A program made the position numbers and the translations under genes. A stretch of 64,000 bases of DNA from Onchocerca lupi (taxonomy: Eukaryota > Nematoda > Chromadorea > Rhabditida > Onchocercidae). Numbering within the stretch: position 1 is the first letter of the stretch; every line of letters begins with the position of its first letter. Shown here piece after piece: positions 36,244 through 50,900 of the stretch. The stretch spans positions 1 to 64,000 of the forward strand of contig JAOVVO010000126.1 of NCBI GenBank assembly GCA_028564675.1. The letters run 5' to 3'. The notes under the pieces are model-generated. The model was not told where the DNA came from, did not search any database, and worked only from the letters and a program-made list of their open reading frames with translations.

Positions 36244-39200
36244 TTATCCTTTTACTTGAAGATTCTTCTCAGAAATAGGATAAGAAGAAGCAAATGTCCT
36301 GATAATTACAGGTAGCAAAATAACACCATGAAATAGACCCGTAAGAACAACAAGAATGGATGTACGTGCAAACATGCGTACTACATTCGATGGTACTAAT
36401 ATCATCACAATAATAGCTAGAAAAGTAGAAGTACCACCCTGTACCACTGGCCAACCAACCGCTCCCAGTGCATCTCGAATACGTTCGTCAGGATTCCGGC
36501 ATTTGCTCCGATAGATACGGTAGCCAACATGAGTTGCAAAATCGATGCATAAACCGATGCTCATCTAGAACGAAGCACAAAATTCATTAGAATGATTGAA
36601 AATTGTATGACCATTGTCTTGATATATTTACAGATTATCACTTTTACAAAAATGCTGAAATAGCTTAAATTTATTTGCATCAAAGATATTTTTGAACTTT
36701 AGATAGTTCATAAATCACTTCAGTATATTGCTGTATCATTTAAACTTCTAGTCATTTAAGCAATTTCATCCTAACTAGAAATACATAGGATTTAAAAGTG
36801 AAATTTTCATTACATAAATTTTTAAGACTGATAGATCTTTTAACAAAAATTATACAAACCAGGATATTGACAACAGTTGTTGGATCGAGATCAGCTCCCC
36901 AGAGAGAAAGATAGCCAGCTATACCGATATCCATAGAAATCATAGCGAAAATAACCCATAATACAATAGTAAAATCGGCAATGAAAAAAATGCATACTAT
37001 AATCATAACTAGAACTGCGCTGCCCAATGATGATAAAGTTGTTGATTGAAGCTCTAGCATCTGCAAATGGAAAAGAAATTTTAAGCTATTCATTAAAACT
37101 TTTGATTGTTCAAAATTTAACGGCATTTCATAGAGAAAAAGCAGAAAATGTATTTATTTTTGAAGGCAAATAATTATATTTGCACAATATGCACTTTAGT
37201 AGACTTTGATAATTTCAACAAATCAGTATTATGCATTGCATGCAACATTCTGTAAGTCATTTTTTATTTTCAGGCCTGTTTCTGACTTCATTTGATGAGT
37301 GAAAATGTGGATGAGATTTTTGAATTATTGGGCGTAAAGGGATACTGTGCTTGTACAATATCACAAGCATAAATAGTTTTAAAATTTCCAAACAGCTTAC
37401 TTGATCCGAGTAGAAGTTATTTTCGTCAAAAACCAACGCTTCATACTTTGCATAATGACTTGTTATGTTGCGCCACTGCAATAGCAAAGCGGTACGAACT
37501 TTCCAATCTTTTATTTTGAAAGCGGTTGTGAAGAAGAAACGGTTAACATATCTCTTACCAGGCTGAAATTTTCATTAAAAAAGAGTTAAATTGATAGTTT
37601 CTTTTAATCAATCATGGAATTTATGTTCAACTTTTCTGAAGCGATAGAAATAGTCCCAATCAAATAGATTATCAATCTCTTTGCTGATATGATTGATACC
37701 TTCGCAAAAAATACAGCAAAAAAAATTGAATTTCGTCAGAATAGAAATAGTACAAGTCACCTTTGTTGGATGTTGTGCCCAAGACAAATAGGCATTCCAG
37801 TGTGAATTAAACGATGTATTGAGGAATGACTCGAGAATATCATAGAAGTCTTCATTGTTGCTCTCAAAAAATTGTCGATAGTGTAAATATTCCCGAAGCC
37901 AGAACTGAGTGGAATTTTTCCCCAATGAATAGGCAGTATTTTCCAAATCTTCTGCCAGTTGTAGCATAATGTTGATCTAAATTTCCAGATTCAAAAGATT
38001 AAGATTAGATCGTGGGAAATCCTTCATTAGAAAGATTTCTGGAATTATTGCAATTGCACATGATTTCGATTGGAATTCTTAATCAGATCTATTAGTGATG
38101 CTCTCATTGATCAGTATGTAGCAGGAGTGTTATCATGCTATTCGAACCGGTTTATAACCGGATAATTTGCACTCCTTAAACGATATGTTGATTGTTGCCA
38201 ATTCCATATCGATCAGATATTTTACAAGAAAGTAAATTATTCAGAAAATATGTCTACCTGATTTGGATCAGTAGCAAAGTCAGGCGCATTGTTCACATAG
38301 ACTCTGCCCATCATTCCTTGCGACCATATTTTCGTCTCAGCCAACTTCAGATAATGAGTCAATGGCGAATCATCCACTAATAAGCGACTTGGCATCAAAT
38401 TTGGTCGCAACAATGAGCATCCATAGAATGCGCCAAAGATATACAGTCCGTAAATACCGATTAAAATGATACGTGTTATTTTGTGGCATAGAAAGGGTGC
38501 AATATGATCCGCGAATAATATATGCGTTATTGATGATACAGTAGTTTGCTTCGACTGTAATTTGTTTTACTTTTAGATTAAAATTTATTCATTTAATTTT
38601 TAAAAGATATAAGGAAGATGAATTATTAGGAAATAAATAAGCTTTTGAAGATCAAAGTACTTCTCGAAATTTTAGGTCTAAAATAATCGCAAGCGAATAA
38701 ACCTTCTCGACAATTTCTTTCGGCATTTTTTTCCAAACGAATATGCAATGATATCCAACAGCTTCTCGCTTGCCACCAAGTGCCATTACACCAGCAAAAA
38801 ATGTTACCTTAAGACTTTAATTTGCGATATTTTCCGGTAGAAAAGGCAGAAATTTTAAAATTCGGCAATAAACAGAAAGATGTGCTGCTCTGCTTTTCTT
38901 CCAAGTTCTGTGACGAGGAAATTCAATTGAAACATAAAAATTTCATGCTAAGCACTATATTGATTGTTAGAGAGCAGTTTACCTGATAAAACCAATCGAA
39001 AATGATAGCCATGGCAATAAATCGACAGAATATGGATGTTGCTGGTGTAGTACTGAATGAGCCAATACCGAAGGAAAGCATTGAAGTGATTGATGTTACT
39101 GTTATCGCACTGGAATATCAAAAATTATCAATTTCATCTTGAATTTTAGGTTTTGTTTACGAATTTAGCATCAAATTTATCGTTTTCAGATCAATCTTAT

Positions 39201-41796
39201 TTGAAAAAATTTTTTTAAATAATTTCTTAATTAATTTGATTTAATTTATTGCATCTGTATACCTGCCAGCTTCTTGAAGTGATAGTGCCATTCGTTTGGA
39301 TGGTGGAAGACTACGTCGTGTATCTTGCCAAGCTCCAAGCATTACATAAGTATCATCTACACCGATAGCCAATGCTAGGAATGGCATTACCGTTACCTGG
39401 CTAATAAATGGTATTCCTATCAGGAACATGAATCCAGATGCACTGATTATTGCAAAAGATGATGACAGAACACCCATTAGAGCTTCAAGTGGCTTGGATG
39501 TAACCCAGTCACCTGTCATGCTATAAAGAGCATCATGAAAATTACGAGTAAATGTTATGCTATTATTTTTCAAAATTTTCAACCATTTATAAATCATTTT
39601 TTAACATCTTATTATCCGAATTATTTATAATTTAGAAATAATCATAAGTCTTCAGAAAATTTGCCAAATTTTTTTTCCATTACATCTGAAAAATTTCATA
39701 ATTATAGGTCATTCTGATTAGAGAATGATTTAACTAAAATCAGTGCACTTATCAAACCTTTCTCTCAGTTTATTTCCATCTAAGATGATTCGTAATAGAA
39801 ATGATCTGTTAACTTTTTACGAACCGAAGAATTAAACAAACCAGGAGAAGATGGTGAAAGCGACAAGTAGAAGAAGTGTGAGGGAGATAAATGGGAAGGT
39901 GTACAATGTATTTTTGTTCATCTCATTTTTGAGCATTGAGAAGCTGAACATCGCTGTTTTGATCAAACTTTGCTCATTCATCGCCAAATATTCCTTCAAC
40001 GCACTCTCAAGTGCATCGCCAACTATTTCGGCTGTCTCCTGAAATTCATACCATTCATTTCTCTCACATTTTTAATTTGAATTAGCGAATCATTTCAAGC
40101 AATAAGTGATAGTCTTTAATTTTTAACATAACTTTGAAATTTTGCATATTCCAGTATTTCAACGTTAATTTTGAACGATGGATTATCACATAGTACTGCA
40201 TTTCTTATTTTCCTAGGATATTCTATTAAGTGTAAAACTTGCATGATCTGTCGATGGTATAGGATAATGCAGATGTATCATTTCGATCGATTCAATCCCT
40301 TTCGCTCCTCCAAGTTTTACACCATATAAATGAAGCGGTAAAAAGAATTTATTCTCGAAGAAGTGCAAAAACGGATAATCTAAACGCACACGTGGATCAT
40401 CCCATAACTGCAAAAAAAAAAAAGAAAATAATAATAATAATAATAATTGCTTACAATAACTGAATCAAAAAAATTAACTATATTTTTGTTTTTTGTGATT
40501 TGAGACAACAAGAAAACAACGTAAGGTCAGGACAAACCTTTTCGTTCCAGAAGGCATCGAAAAAAAATTGTACAATGGTATTACTGAGTGGACAAAGTGT
40601 CGTGCGTACACAAATATCTTTTCCGAAGTTATAAACTCGACCGTTTAGATTAACAGTTAAATTGTTTAAAACAAATTCATTCAGACTCAGAATTTCAGCA
40701 GCAATATCCTAAATATAAACATTTCGATAATTTTCATCATGCTTTGCACACTTTCAACAATTTTTACGTAAAGATGACTAACTTATCATCAGCATTTCGA
40801 TTCAGAATTCTTTTATTACAAATGCTATCTATTCCGACAGAACGTAACTGAAGATTTTACGGTATTAATCACTATCATTGATTTTGACATTGCTATCAGT
40901 GCGATTCCGTTTTGAAGGCATATGATGGGCCAAAAAATGAAGGCCAAAAATGCTGTGACCGTATGTTACTTGCAATGTTATTTTTTTTTTTTCAAAAGTT
41001 TCATATTACTTGTTTCAAACTCAACATGTACTGGTAATACCAGTAAAATTATTGGATGAACATGAAAATAGGAAATTGATCCTTGAATTCTCATCTATTT
41101 TGCATTTTCAAAACTTCAAATGCAACCTTTCGCAATAAATTACGCAAACTGTTGTTCGGTTCAACAGCTATCGCGACATATGTGCTGTTGATGGAATCAC
41201 CAGTAAATGCTCTGTGTATGCTGTATTCAAATCGCGCCGGTGAATTAATCGGTGAATACAGAAATCTGAGATCATCCTGTAACTTTCCAGTATAAAAATA
41301 AGAAAAGAGACCTTTTTATTTGAAAAAAAAAAAAAAAACTATATTCTATTATAATCCAATATAATAAAATTTCAGATAAATCTTGAGAGGAAATTCAGAA
41401 TTGAGTAAACTGTGAAATATTCTTTAAGAAATTTCAATCTGTAACATCAGATGTGATATAGTTTGAAGTGCTAAATAAAATCTTTAGAAGCAAACTAATG
41501 AGAAATTAAGATCATCCATTATGAACCACTATGCTATGCTCAAAATAACTGCTAAGAATAATTATTCCTTTCATTGACTTGTATTTCTCATCATGAAGAT
41601 GATGTTTTCATTCATTCGAAAAGAAAGAAGTACTAACTTCAATGTTCATAGTAAATACTCCGAATGAAAGCAGGACGGTGATCATGATAGGTATTAGAAT
41701 AAACGGTCGTGGATTATAGCTCACAAGTAGACCATATTTATAGAAGAGGACGGAAAGATAGTCTTGAAAAATACCAAAAGGATTCGATAACAGCAT
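36244..41796 (-). CDS. Patched-related (PTR) membrane protein with sterol-sensing domain
   Basis: Exons in transcription order: 41796-41638, 41276-41127, 40708-40538, 40407-40239, 40031-39842, 39520-39263, 39109-38983, 38807-38703, 38554-38258, 37976-37632, 37562-37401, 37060-36860, 36564-36244. They give about 884 residues, the usual PTR size, with MLLSNPFGIF as start. TM1 (PFILIPIMITVLLSFGVF) is followed by an extracellular domain, the sterol-sensing bundle with IGVDDTYVMLGAW (the GxxxDD motif of RND/Patched proteins) and TGDWVTSKPLEALMG. A second extracellular domain follows, and a last bundle with GLCIDFATHVGYR and GGTSTFLAI. Nematode PTR proteins are polytopic and act in moulting, trafficking and epithelial or glial biology; the substrate is unknown. 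The acceptor at 40031 is atypical, and exon 37976-37632 may contain a small optional intron (about 37753-37706). Which PTR paralogue is not decided. Confidence 0.88.
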
Positions 41797-42946
41797 TGCA
41801 AATGTACTACTGCAGCGAGGCGTGTCACACTCTTAAACAAATAATGACCTACATTTCATCATTTCTGCCATTGAAATCTGTTGCCATCATGGCCATCATC
41901 CATTATGACCAGCAAAGAGGAAGGAAATAAATTGTTTATAATTTTGTCAACTAATGCAACTGGAAAGAGAAGAGGACAAAGTGATGTCCTGGCAATTCGT
42001 TTGCTACCTGTTTTGGTACCATTAACGATTAATCGGCAAAATAACGATGAAGTAACTCCAGAAAGACAATTGATTATCACTAACACACTTGTCACACTCA
42101 TGCACACGCCCAGTCATTCATCGAATGCAGTCATTTTATAGTTAAAATTAAAATCAAAAGGACCTGTTGCTGAAGTTTGACAATCATACAAATAATTTCA
42201 TTAACATAGTGGCATACCTAGGCGAGAATGCAATCACATTATATTTAAACGACAGAGAAATCGAATATTCTTTTTAAATTATAGTAATTAAATGAGACAT
42301 TTTATCTACAAATCTTTGTCACAACACTTTGTATCATCACCTTCAGAAAGTGTGAATGTATTACTCAATATGAATGAGAATTCTGAAACTCACTTCAGCG
42401 ACTAACTTTCCAACATATCTGACACGTAAACTGACGTTTATCTTACAAATGCTCAGCTGTTAAGAATGCATCAAATGTGAATTGAGGAAAGAATTTAAGA
42501 GCTGAATATACAAAATAGATTGCGATCATTTTGCGAAGAATATTTCTGAAAAAATTTAGTTTCAACGGAATCATTCAAGAACTTTACACATCTGAAGTTT
42601 ACTAGAAAGAAAGCAGTAAGATGGGAATGAGAGAAGAAAGCACAGGGAATTTGGCACCAATCAGTCCAAAAAACAATTCAAGAATTATTGAATTAATCGA
42701 AAATAATCATAAATCCTTTTACTACTGTCTTAAATGAATTGACCAGTTGTAGGACTATGTGTAACAAATACATACATCCTCCATTTCCGCAAATAAATAA
42801 ACTACTTCAAGAAGCTCAATGTCACTAAAAATTAAGTCGATCGAAAAACTGAAATATTTTTTCGTTTTTTGGAATATAGATATAATGAAATAATCGAAGA
42901 TTATAGAAATATTTTGGCATAACCAATTTTTTGACCTTTACGTTGT

Positions 42947-43152
42947 TGTAAATTGTATTGTGCTATAGTGACATGGAGTAAACAAACTCCCTTTGATCTG
43001 TGTTAACATATTGTAAATCATGCTATAATTGACAAGTAGAAAACAATATCCTTTTGTAAAGTTAATATATATTGTAAATTAACTTTCTTTGCACCATAAG
43101 CTAAAATATTTGTAAATTGTATTGTGCTATAGTAACGTGGAGTAAACAAACT
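42947..43152. repeat. Diverged direct repeats of about 43 bp
   Basis: TGTAAATTGTATTGTGCTAT followed by AGT.AC.TGGAGTAAACAAACT occurs at 42947-42989 and again at 43110-43152 with only a few differences. Between them, at about 43011-43055, is a more decayed version (TGTAAATCATGCTATAATTG and AGTAGAAAAC). Confidence 0.75.
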
Positions 43153-44019
43153 TCACTATAAAACGGGTTATTATCTGATAAGGTATTAATTCATTCAATC
43201 CTTTATCCTGATCCGATATTTGATGAGCGGTTTTTTTCAAACTTCATCAAATTCTATCAAATTTTTAATACCAGCAATCTGCAGATAACTTTTTTACTAT
43301 CAAAGAGAAATTCAAAATTATCGATTAGTATTATCATATTTATCATTCATTGTATAACGTAACTATGTGAAATAAAAATCATCATAACAAAGATTTTATT
43401 ATATAACACAATCATTTATACCAAAATCCAATTCCAAATAAAAAAAACTTTTCACAAATTACTTTAATGAAAGGGTCTACTATTTCCATAAACAAAGTTT
43501 TAGCAAGAAAAACCATAAATAGATGAGTTGTTTTTTTGAACAAAAAACCCATATAAAGTGTCGAGCCTTAGATTTTTATAACAAATGACTGTTCCACAAT
43601 GAGAAATATCTGTTGGAAAATTCTTCATTTATTCATCTATATCGTATTTACGCAATCCTTACCGCATTTTCATAAACATTCCACATCATCGTATATTGAC
43701 TATATTTTAGACCATTACTGACTTATTATTCATGTAACGAAAAATAAATTACAGTTAACTGTGGGATGAAATGTGTGAATAGTGTTCATGACACAAGGAG
43801 AAATTAGTTGAATTAAAATTTTGCACAAAAAGGATGGGAAAAATTTTTTTTCGGAAAAAAAATCTTTTTGTAGATGATGACATCGATGAATAGATTTGTT
43901 GGAAATCTTCTATAAATGTATCGCTCTTTATAAGAGCTGATTATTAATGAACAATGGAATTTAATATATTAATATTGGTAATTTCTGTGATCCAATGTCA
44001 TTTTTAAAAAAAAAAAAAA

Positions 44020-44187
44020 ATGTGGAAATTTATAATGGCTGTATTAGAAGAATCCGGATTGCAAGATTTTCATTTATTTCAAAGCGGAAGTAATTTTCCA
44101 GGTACGCGATGCCGCGAAGTCAAGTATTTCTCAATGAGTCATTTGTCCATCGGTCATTCTTTTGCCTCGGTATGTTTACGCTTGTGA
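44020..44187 (+). other. Small ORF (55 codons), doubtful
   Basis: ATG to TGA encodes a peptide starting MWKFIMAVLEESGLQDF. The last third is less AT-rich and contains a good acceptor (TTTTCCAG) and donor (CTCG|GTATGT) in alternative frames. No homology is recognised. It could be a short gene, an exon or chance. Confidence 0.18.
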
Positions 44188-44975
44188 GAGATAAGTGGGG
44201 AGAAGGAGTTATTATAGCTGTGAAAATATGGAAAGGATAGTTTTGTATCGACAGGAAACGAAAGATGAATGAGAATCACTGAAGAATTTTTTCAAATCAG
44301 TCATAGGAAGGTGCTGTGAAAGAGAATGAGTGAAATAAATTACAAAAAGTGTTGACTGTTCGAAAAAGTAAATATTGGGAAGTAATTATTTGTACAAAGA
44401 GGTGAATTTAATTAAAATTAACAAGGAAAAAGGAATGGCTTCCACATTTTCATACTTTTTCCATTTGCATAGTTGGCCAGTTATTTGAATAGTATTGTTA
44501 GAAATCAATCTATCTTGAATTTTTCACCACTCAGTCTTTGTGAACACTACTGCTTGCTTTAAATAATTTAACAATTATTTTCCAATTTTAAATATGATTG
44601 ATTTAGATTCAAGCTACTTCAAAGATTCATTCTGATGAGATCTTAGTAGGATGATTAGAAACTGACAATCTTTCGATACTCTTCAAACATATTGAGCTAA
44701 TTCGGTGAAATTTAAAGATCTGTAAATAGCGAAATATTTTACTTACCAATTCAATCTATCACTGCTTTGATACATTTCTCTATCATTCATATTTCTCGCA
44801 ATTAAATTATTCCAGTAGAAGTACTAAGCAAGCTCTTAGTTGTTCCTGTTTCTCAATACTGAAATCGCAACATTTTCCGGATATTATAAACAAAACAAAA
44901 TAGACAGTTAAAGGAAATTTGGGTATGTTATCAATTGCTCAGTAAAAACTATCTCATATATTTTTAATTGAAGAT

Positions 44976-47900
44976 ATGTCGCACTCTGTTTGGTATACGC
45001 TACTTTCCGCGTGTGCCACCGTAATATCGTACGGTCCGCTAAATTCTCCACAGCACATCGTAATTCGAACAGAATGCTTCAACATTTATTATCCATGTCC
45101 AGAGAAATATCGATCTCGACAGAATAGTACAATTTTATGATGACTCCATTTTATAACAAATCTTTATGAGAAGAAATCTTTTACTGAAGAATTTAATGGT
45201 TTGCAAGATATTTTTTGTTTTTTTGCAATGATTCGGCAATCTGATTATCCAGAATTTTTCCAGATCTATCACTTATCACATCACGATCATCAACAATAGC
45301 TCGTCAATTGATGATCAAAACAAACTATATCAATGATATGAAAATGACAACAGCTTCATTAACCGTTCCATCAGCGATAACAACAACCACATCGTCATCG
45401 ATTTGGTCTCCAATCCTCCCAACAATGTTGTCATCATTGCCATCAAAAAAATTAACTTCAAAAATGACCACTACCACCACCATTACTGCACCAACTCCTA
45501 GTACTACTACTACAACTATTGCAACTCCAATGATTATTCATATGGAAATTATGCCTTTTATTTCACCGATCACACTTGAAGAATTAAGCTCTTCATCTCC
45601 TGATACGACAGCTGCAAAGCAATTTACACCGAAAAAGGAAAAATTACCTAGTTGGTGAAGTTTTTCCAATTTTAGTTAATTTAATTCAGTTTGATTTTAG
45701 TTCAGATTTCAAGAAAATGTTGAAATGAAAAACAAATTATATTTGGAACAACAATCTTCCTAAATTTCCGTTGTTTTATGGTGATTATTTCCAGTAAGAT
45801 TTGCATTACATGAGCATTGAAAGTAATCATGCTTCTTTAAGTTTATTTTGTAGATCATGATCAAAATCTGGAGTTGAAATTTAGTCAAATTTAAAATTTT
45901 CGAACAACAGTCATAATGAGGCCATTTGTTCATTTCAGAATTCCAATAGAATTGCTGATATTTCTAAGCATCATCTGACATAAGTTTAAATGCAAATATG
46001 GTGTTAATTGAAATTTCAGAAATAATAAATCCTTGCTTGAACGGAAAGCCAATGAAAAATGTTAATGGCATGATAATTCAATGCAATCCGAATATGAAAT
46101 CAAACGGAGGTTGTCCTGATAATTCTTGGTGTCACGTTGGTATAACAAACAAGTTAACCGTTTGCTGTCCTATGCTGGAAAACGGTGCGATATTCTCGAA
46201 TTATTCCATCGTATCAATCAATTAAGCCTTTCAATGTTTCTTTAATACAAATTAAACATTTAAATGATATGAAAATAAAATGATTGCAAGAAACAAAAAG
46301 GATCATTTAAGAAAAACGTTGTGAGCAACCGATGATGACAGGTATCGGTGTCGGAGCCGAGACACGATGGTACTTTAATAAAGAGATGAAATGCTGCTTA
46401 CAGTTTATCTACAAAGGACTTCGTGGGAATGCAAATAATTTTATCACCCAATCAAAATGCATGGAAATGTGTGCTAGTGGTAATTGACAGCAGATTTTTT
46501 GAATTGAAAACAAATCAAAAAATTAGTTTTGAAAATATGAGCGGTTTAAAAGTTTCAGCATTTTCATAAAATGAAAAAAAATGAATAAAAACTTAAAAGA
46601 CAAGTTTTATAGGTCATGAAAAAGAGCTAAATCCATGTAAATACGGTGAACCGGCAAAAGGTTTCGACCAGAAGCCACTGAAATGTGGTTCAACAAATTC
46701 GATGACATGTCCTAAGGGATTCTTTTGTCACATTGGAGCTTCTTGGGTGGAAACAGCTTGTTGTGAACGATCTGGGCGTTAGTTTAGTTTCTGAATTGAT
46801 TGTATCGCTTGACGATAGATTATATGTATTTCAGATTCTTTCAAGCAAATGTAGCAAGCAAGATTTAGTTCGAGAATTTGTAGGATGGCAAAAATACACA
46901 CAATTTCTTGAACTTAATTTTTCTTGCTACATCTGGTTAAACAATTCATATTAGATGATCACAGTATGAATTGCTTAACGAATCTCTATCTTTACAAAGA
47001 TGCATGTGCGACTTGATCAGATTGATGGGATAATTGATTCAAAATTGATCAGTCAAAATGTCATAAAATACAAAATTCGAATTTCAGTAGCCGATCCCTG
47101 CAGTTTACCAGTGGACAAAGGAGAGGGAAATATGCAGCTACAACGTTACTACTATGATGATAATTCCAAGCAGTGCAAGAAGTTCATTTATCGTGGAATG
47201 AAAGGCAATGAAAACAGTTTCAGTACTTATGAAGAATGCAAGCAATCGTGCATGCGTAGGTATTTCTTGTCAAATTAAATCGTATCCTATTTTAGTATTG
47301 ATTTACATGGTGACAGAAAGATGATGAGAATATGGAAGGTCATAATTCTATGAGCAGTTAATTCTTATATCTTTTCCTTAATTTCACAAAGAAACGAGCA
47401 AAAGGACTTATCAAATTTTAGTTTGTAAGTATAAAAGTTAAATTGTTTCTAAAATAGAAATAGCAAGTGATAAGAGTTATTTTTGATTATACTCGCTTTT
47501 CCTTTCCATCCCTCATCATTCTTTCATCATTGTCTAGATTTCAGGATGGGATTTGGTTTGTGAAATATCACCAAAAGTCTCCGAACATCGCAGCTGTTCA
47601 GCGAATCGTCGTGAATGTGGTGACAAGCAATGGTGTCACATCGGTACTAGCAGTTATTCTTCGTTATGTTGTGCTGGAGGTTTGTGAAATTTGGTTTTCT
47701 ATCTCGTTTTTTTTTTTTTTTTTTTTTTTCAGAAAAGTTAGTAAATAACCGTAAATATCACTTGCCAAAACTATTCGATTTTTGTTTAACTTGACTTGCA
47801 TTATTCAAGATGCTTGAAAATTTGTGTTTTTAGATGATATTCTGTTTAAAATGACTAAAAATCTTCACGATTCAGATGAATATTTCAGCAATAATAATTC

Positions 47901-50900
47901 GAAATCAATTTTTTTTGTTTTGAGGACTTTATCAGGGTGGAAGTCTAGCTAAAGTACTCAGTATAAGATCTATTAAAATACTTAGTGTTACTTCTATTAT
48001 TGTTACTATTTCGTCATTATAGAATAATTTAAACAAACATTCTGCTCCTTTTTATACTTACACTTTTCTGAAGGTTTATCGTGTATTCTAAAGTTTACAC
48101 AAGTGATTTGTATGCTATAAATAGTAGCAATTTGAAAAATTCCAGCATCGACCAATCCCTGTGAATTACCTGTTGCACAAGGTGAAGGAAATGAAACAAT
48201 TGTTCGATGGTTTGCAGATCCGAATGATCATTCCTGTTCTCGAGAGTGCAAAATATTCACTTATAAAGGATTAAAAGGAAATCAAAATAATTTCCTTACT
48301 AAAGAAGACTGCGAACAGCAATGCAAACGTATATTGAATTTTCTTCAATTAAAAATTTACAATGAGAATGCAAAAAATTAGATAATTTTCATATAATTGA
48401 ATATGCTTTTTACAACTATTGACAGGGATTTGCGAAGATCCATGTGGTACTGGGCGAATGCTTCTGACACCGAGACGTACGCCATTTTTTTGCTCCTCAA
48501 CGAATAATTGTCCACGTAATTATTGGTGTCACATAGGAGCACAGATGAACACCACTGTTTGCTGTCCAAAAAGTGGTAAGATCGATGTTTAAATGAATTT
48601 AAAAAAAATTCATTTCAATGCTAAGTTGAATATTATCCAACAGATGATTAGGGATTATTTATCATTTTTAGGTACAAATCTTTGTGAGCAACCTATGATT
48701 AAAGGCATCGGTAATAGCAGTTTACTGAGATGGTATTTTGACCAGACTTCACACAAATGTCTCACATTTTACTACCATGGAAAAGAAGGAAATCAAGTTT
48801 GTTTTTGAAGAAAACTTTGTTGAATATTCTGAAATTTCATATTTCAGGAAATTAAGTCAGCAAATCGTTATCTGAACTTTTCAACTATGAAAAAATTATT
48901 TGCATTAAGGGCATTACTTTCATTTCACTTATTTGATCAATCTTACTGACTTACTTTGCTTCGGTAAGACAAACTTTCGCGTACACAATCATTCTGCACG
49001 ACCGGATTTGACATTCTAATTTATAAATAATTCGTCAATTTAATTTATGAACTCAAAATTGAGCAATATAACTTACAAGAGAATAAATTTTTCTTTTGCC
49101 TGCTTTCATCTATTTTCATTTAAATATTTGTCATTTTCATTGTCTGCTAATATATTTTTGTTGAATGAATCTGAAATCTCAAATCACTTGCAGAATTCTT
49201 TCATGACAGAAGATGATTGCAAGAATGCATGTCCAGCATATGAGAATCCGTGCGGTAATGGTGAACCGCTTATGATAAATAATAAGCCAAAAATATGCAA
49301 TCCGGAAGAGCGTTGTCCCCAGACACATTACTGTCACATTGGAGCAAATGAAAGAGAGAATTACTGTTGTCGCAAAAGTATTTATGCTTTCTTCAATTAC
49401 CGAAAACTTCTCCAACAAAATTTCATGCAAACTTGATTTAGAATTTACGGCGTTAATTTTTAGGTATCACATAGAAGTATACAGAAGATGAATCGAGGCA
49501 GTCTTCTTCTCACTCTACCTTTCTTGTTTCAGGATGATGCGAAAAATTTTGGAAGGAAAATGAAAATAGAGATGTTGTGGGAATAGAATAATTAGATATC
49601 AGAACTAAAGTAACATTAAATTCTGAAAAAAAAAACGATTAAATAGCATTTGACAAGATTGCTCATGAAGAAGAGTGATGCTGCAGCGATAGCAATACTA
49701 AAAATCTGATAATCTATGGCTAAAGATTAGATTTTTAAAATAGCATTATGGTGAAATGGGAAAAATATCAAAGGATATGAACTATGGATGATAATTTTGG
49801 CATTTATTAAGGAAACTAGTGAAGGATGATAACATAGGAAATATTCTGCAATAATATGCAATGAGACTAATCATTCTTGGTTTTCATGTATTGAAAATTC
49901 ATTGTAGACGGGAATCCTTGTGATCAATCGATGAATCAAGGAGAAGGACAATCGTTGCTTCTAAGATATTATTATGATAAGGATTCTCATCGATGCTATG
50001 AATTTGTTTATCATGGTTTAAGAGGCAATGCAAACAATTTCTTAAGTGAAGAAGATTGTGAAGCAACGTGTCCCGGTAAGTACTAGATTCTTAAGAATGA
50101 CACCTAGTTCTTAAGAATACAACGAAGCTGTCTGAAATTTCTTGTTCTTTCAAAATTTTCAGTTTCATCAGAATTATGGAAGAATCATTCAGAAGTATGA
50201 TTAAAACGCTTGTTTATTCGATATTCGATAGAATATATCTTATAAGTTTGCCAAAAGCAAATATCATTGATATTTCATCTTATCCTACCTGTTGCAAAAG
50301 ATAATATCCAATAATTAGCTTACCAATTGTAAATGATAATATCTAACAATTTTTTGTAGTAGTACCAAATCCATGCGCATATGGGAAACCATTTACGAAT
50401 GCTCAAAATGAACCGATAATTTGTGGTGGTAGTGAAAGTTGTCCCGAAAATTATTATTGCCATATTGGAAGTTCTCCAGAAACAACAAACTGTTGTCCGG
50501 GATGTTTGTCTTTGTTTTTCCATAGATCTAACTAGAGCTAATTTTTCTGTTTACTGTAATAGTCCTATTATTCAAGAAAAATACGGAAATTTATAGAAGT
50601 TCAAGTGAATCAAAAAAAAAAAGAGATAAAAGAGTGAAACTAAAATTATCATGATATCAATAAATTATGCTCTAAAAATGTGTACAAAACAGTTCTCATC
50701 ACCGAAATTTTATGTTTACAGACATGTTGAACTTTATCATTAGTAAATTTGATATTTCAGCTAATGACACATGTAATTTACCGTTAAAAGTTGGCAAAGG
50801 CACCGAAAAACTACGAAGATGGTATTATGATCGCGAACAACAAATGTGTCATCAATTTATTTATCGTGGCCTTTACGGCAATGCCAATAATTTCATCACG

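Larger units (their letters stand above)
41797..44975. other. Shared upstream region of the Patched-related (-) and Kunitz (+) genes
   Basis: The two genes are divergent, so this 3.2 kb should hold both promoters. Overlapping ORFs on both strands at about 41860-42140 lack family similarity and probably mark the 5' leader of the Patched-related gene. Diverged direct repeats lie at 42947-43152. A 55-codon ORF at 44020-44187 is listed separately. Confidence 0.45.

Noticed and set aside
41859..42141. Overlapping ORFs on both strands upstream of the Patched-related gene
   Set aside because: There is no domain similarity and no splice connection in phase to neighbouring exons. They are likely leader or promoter sequence.
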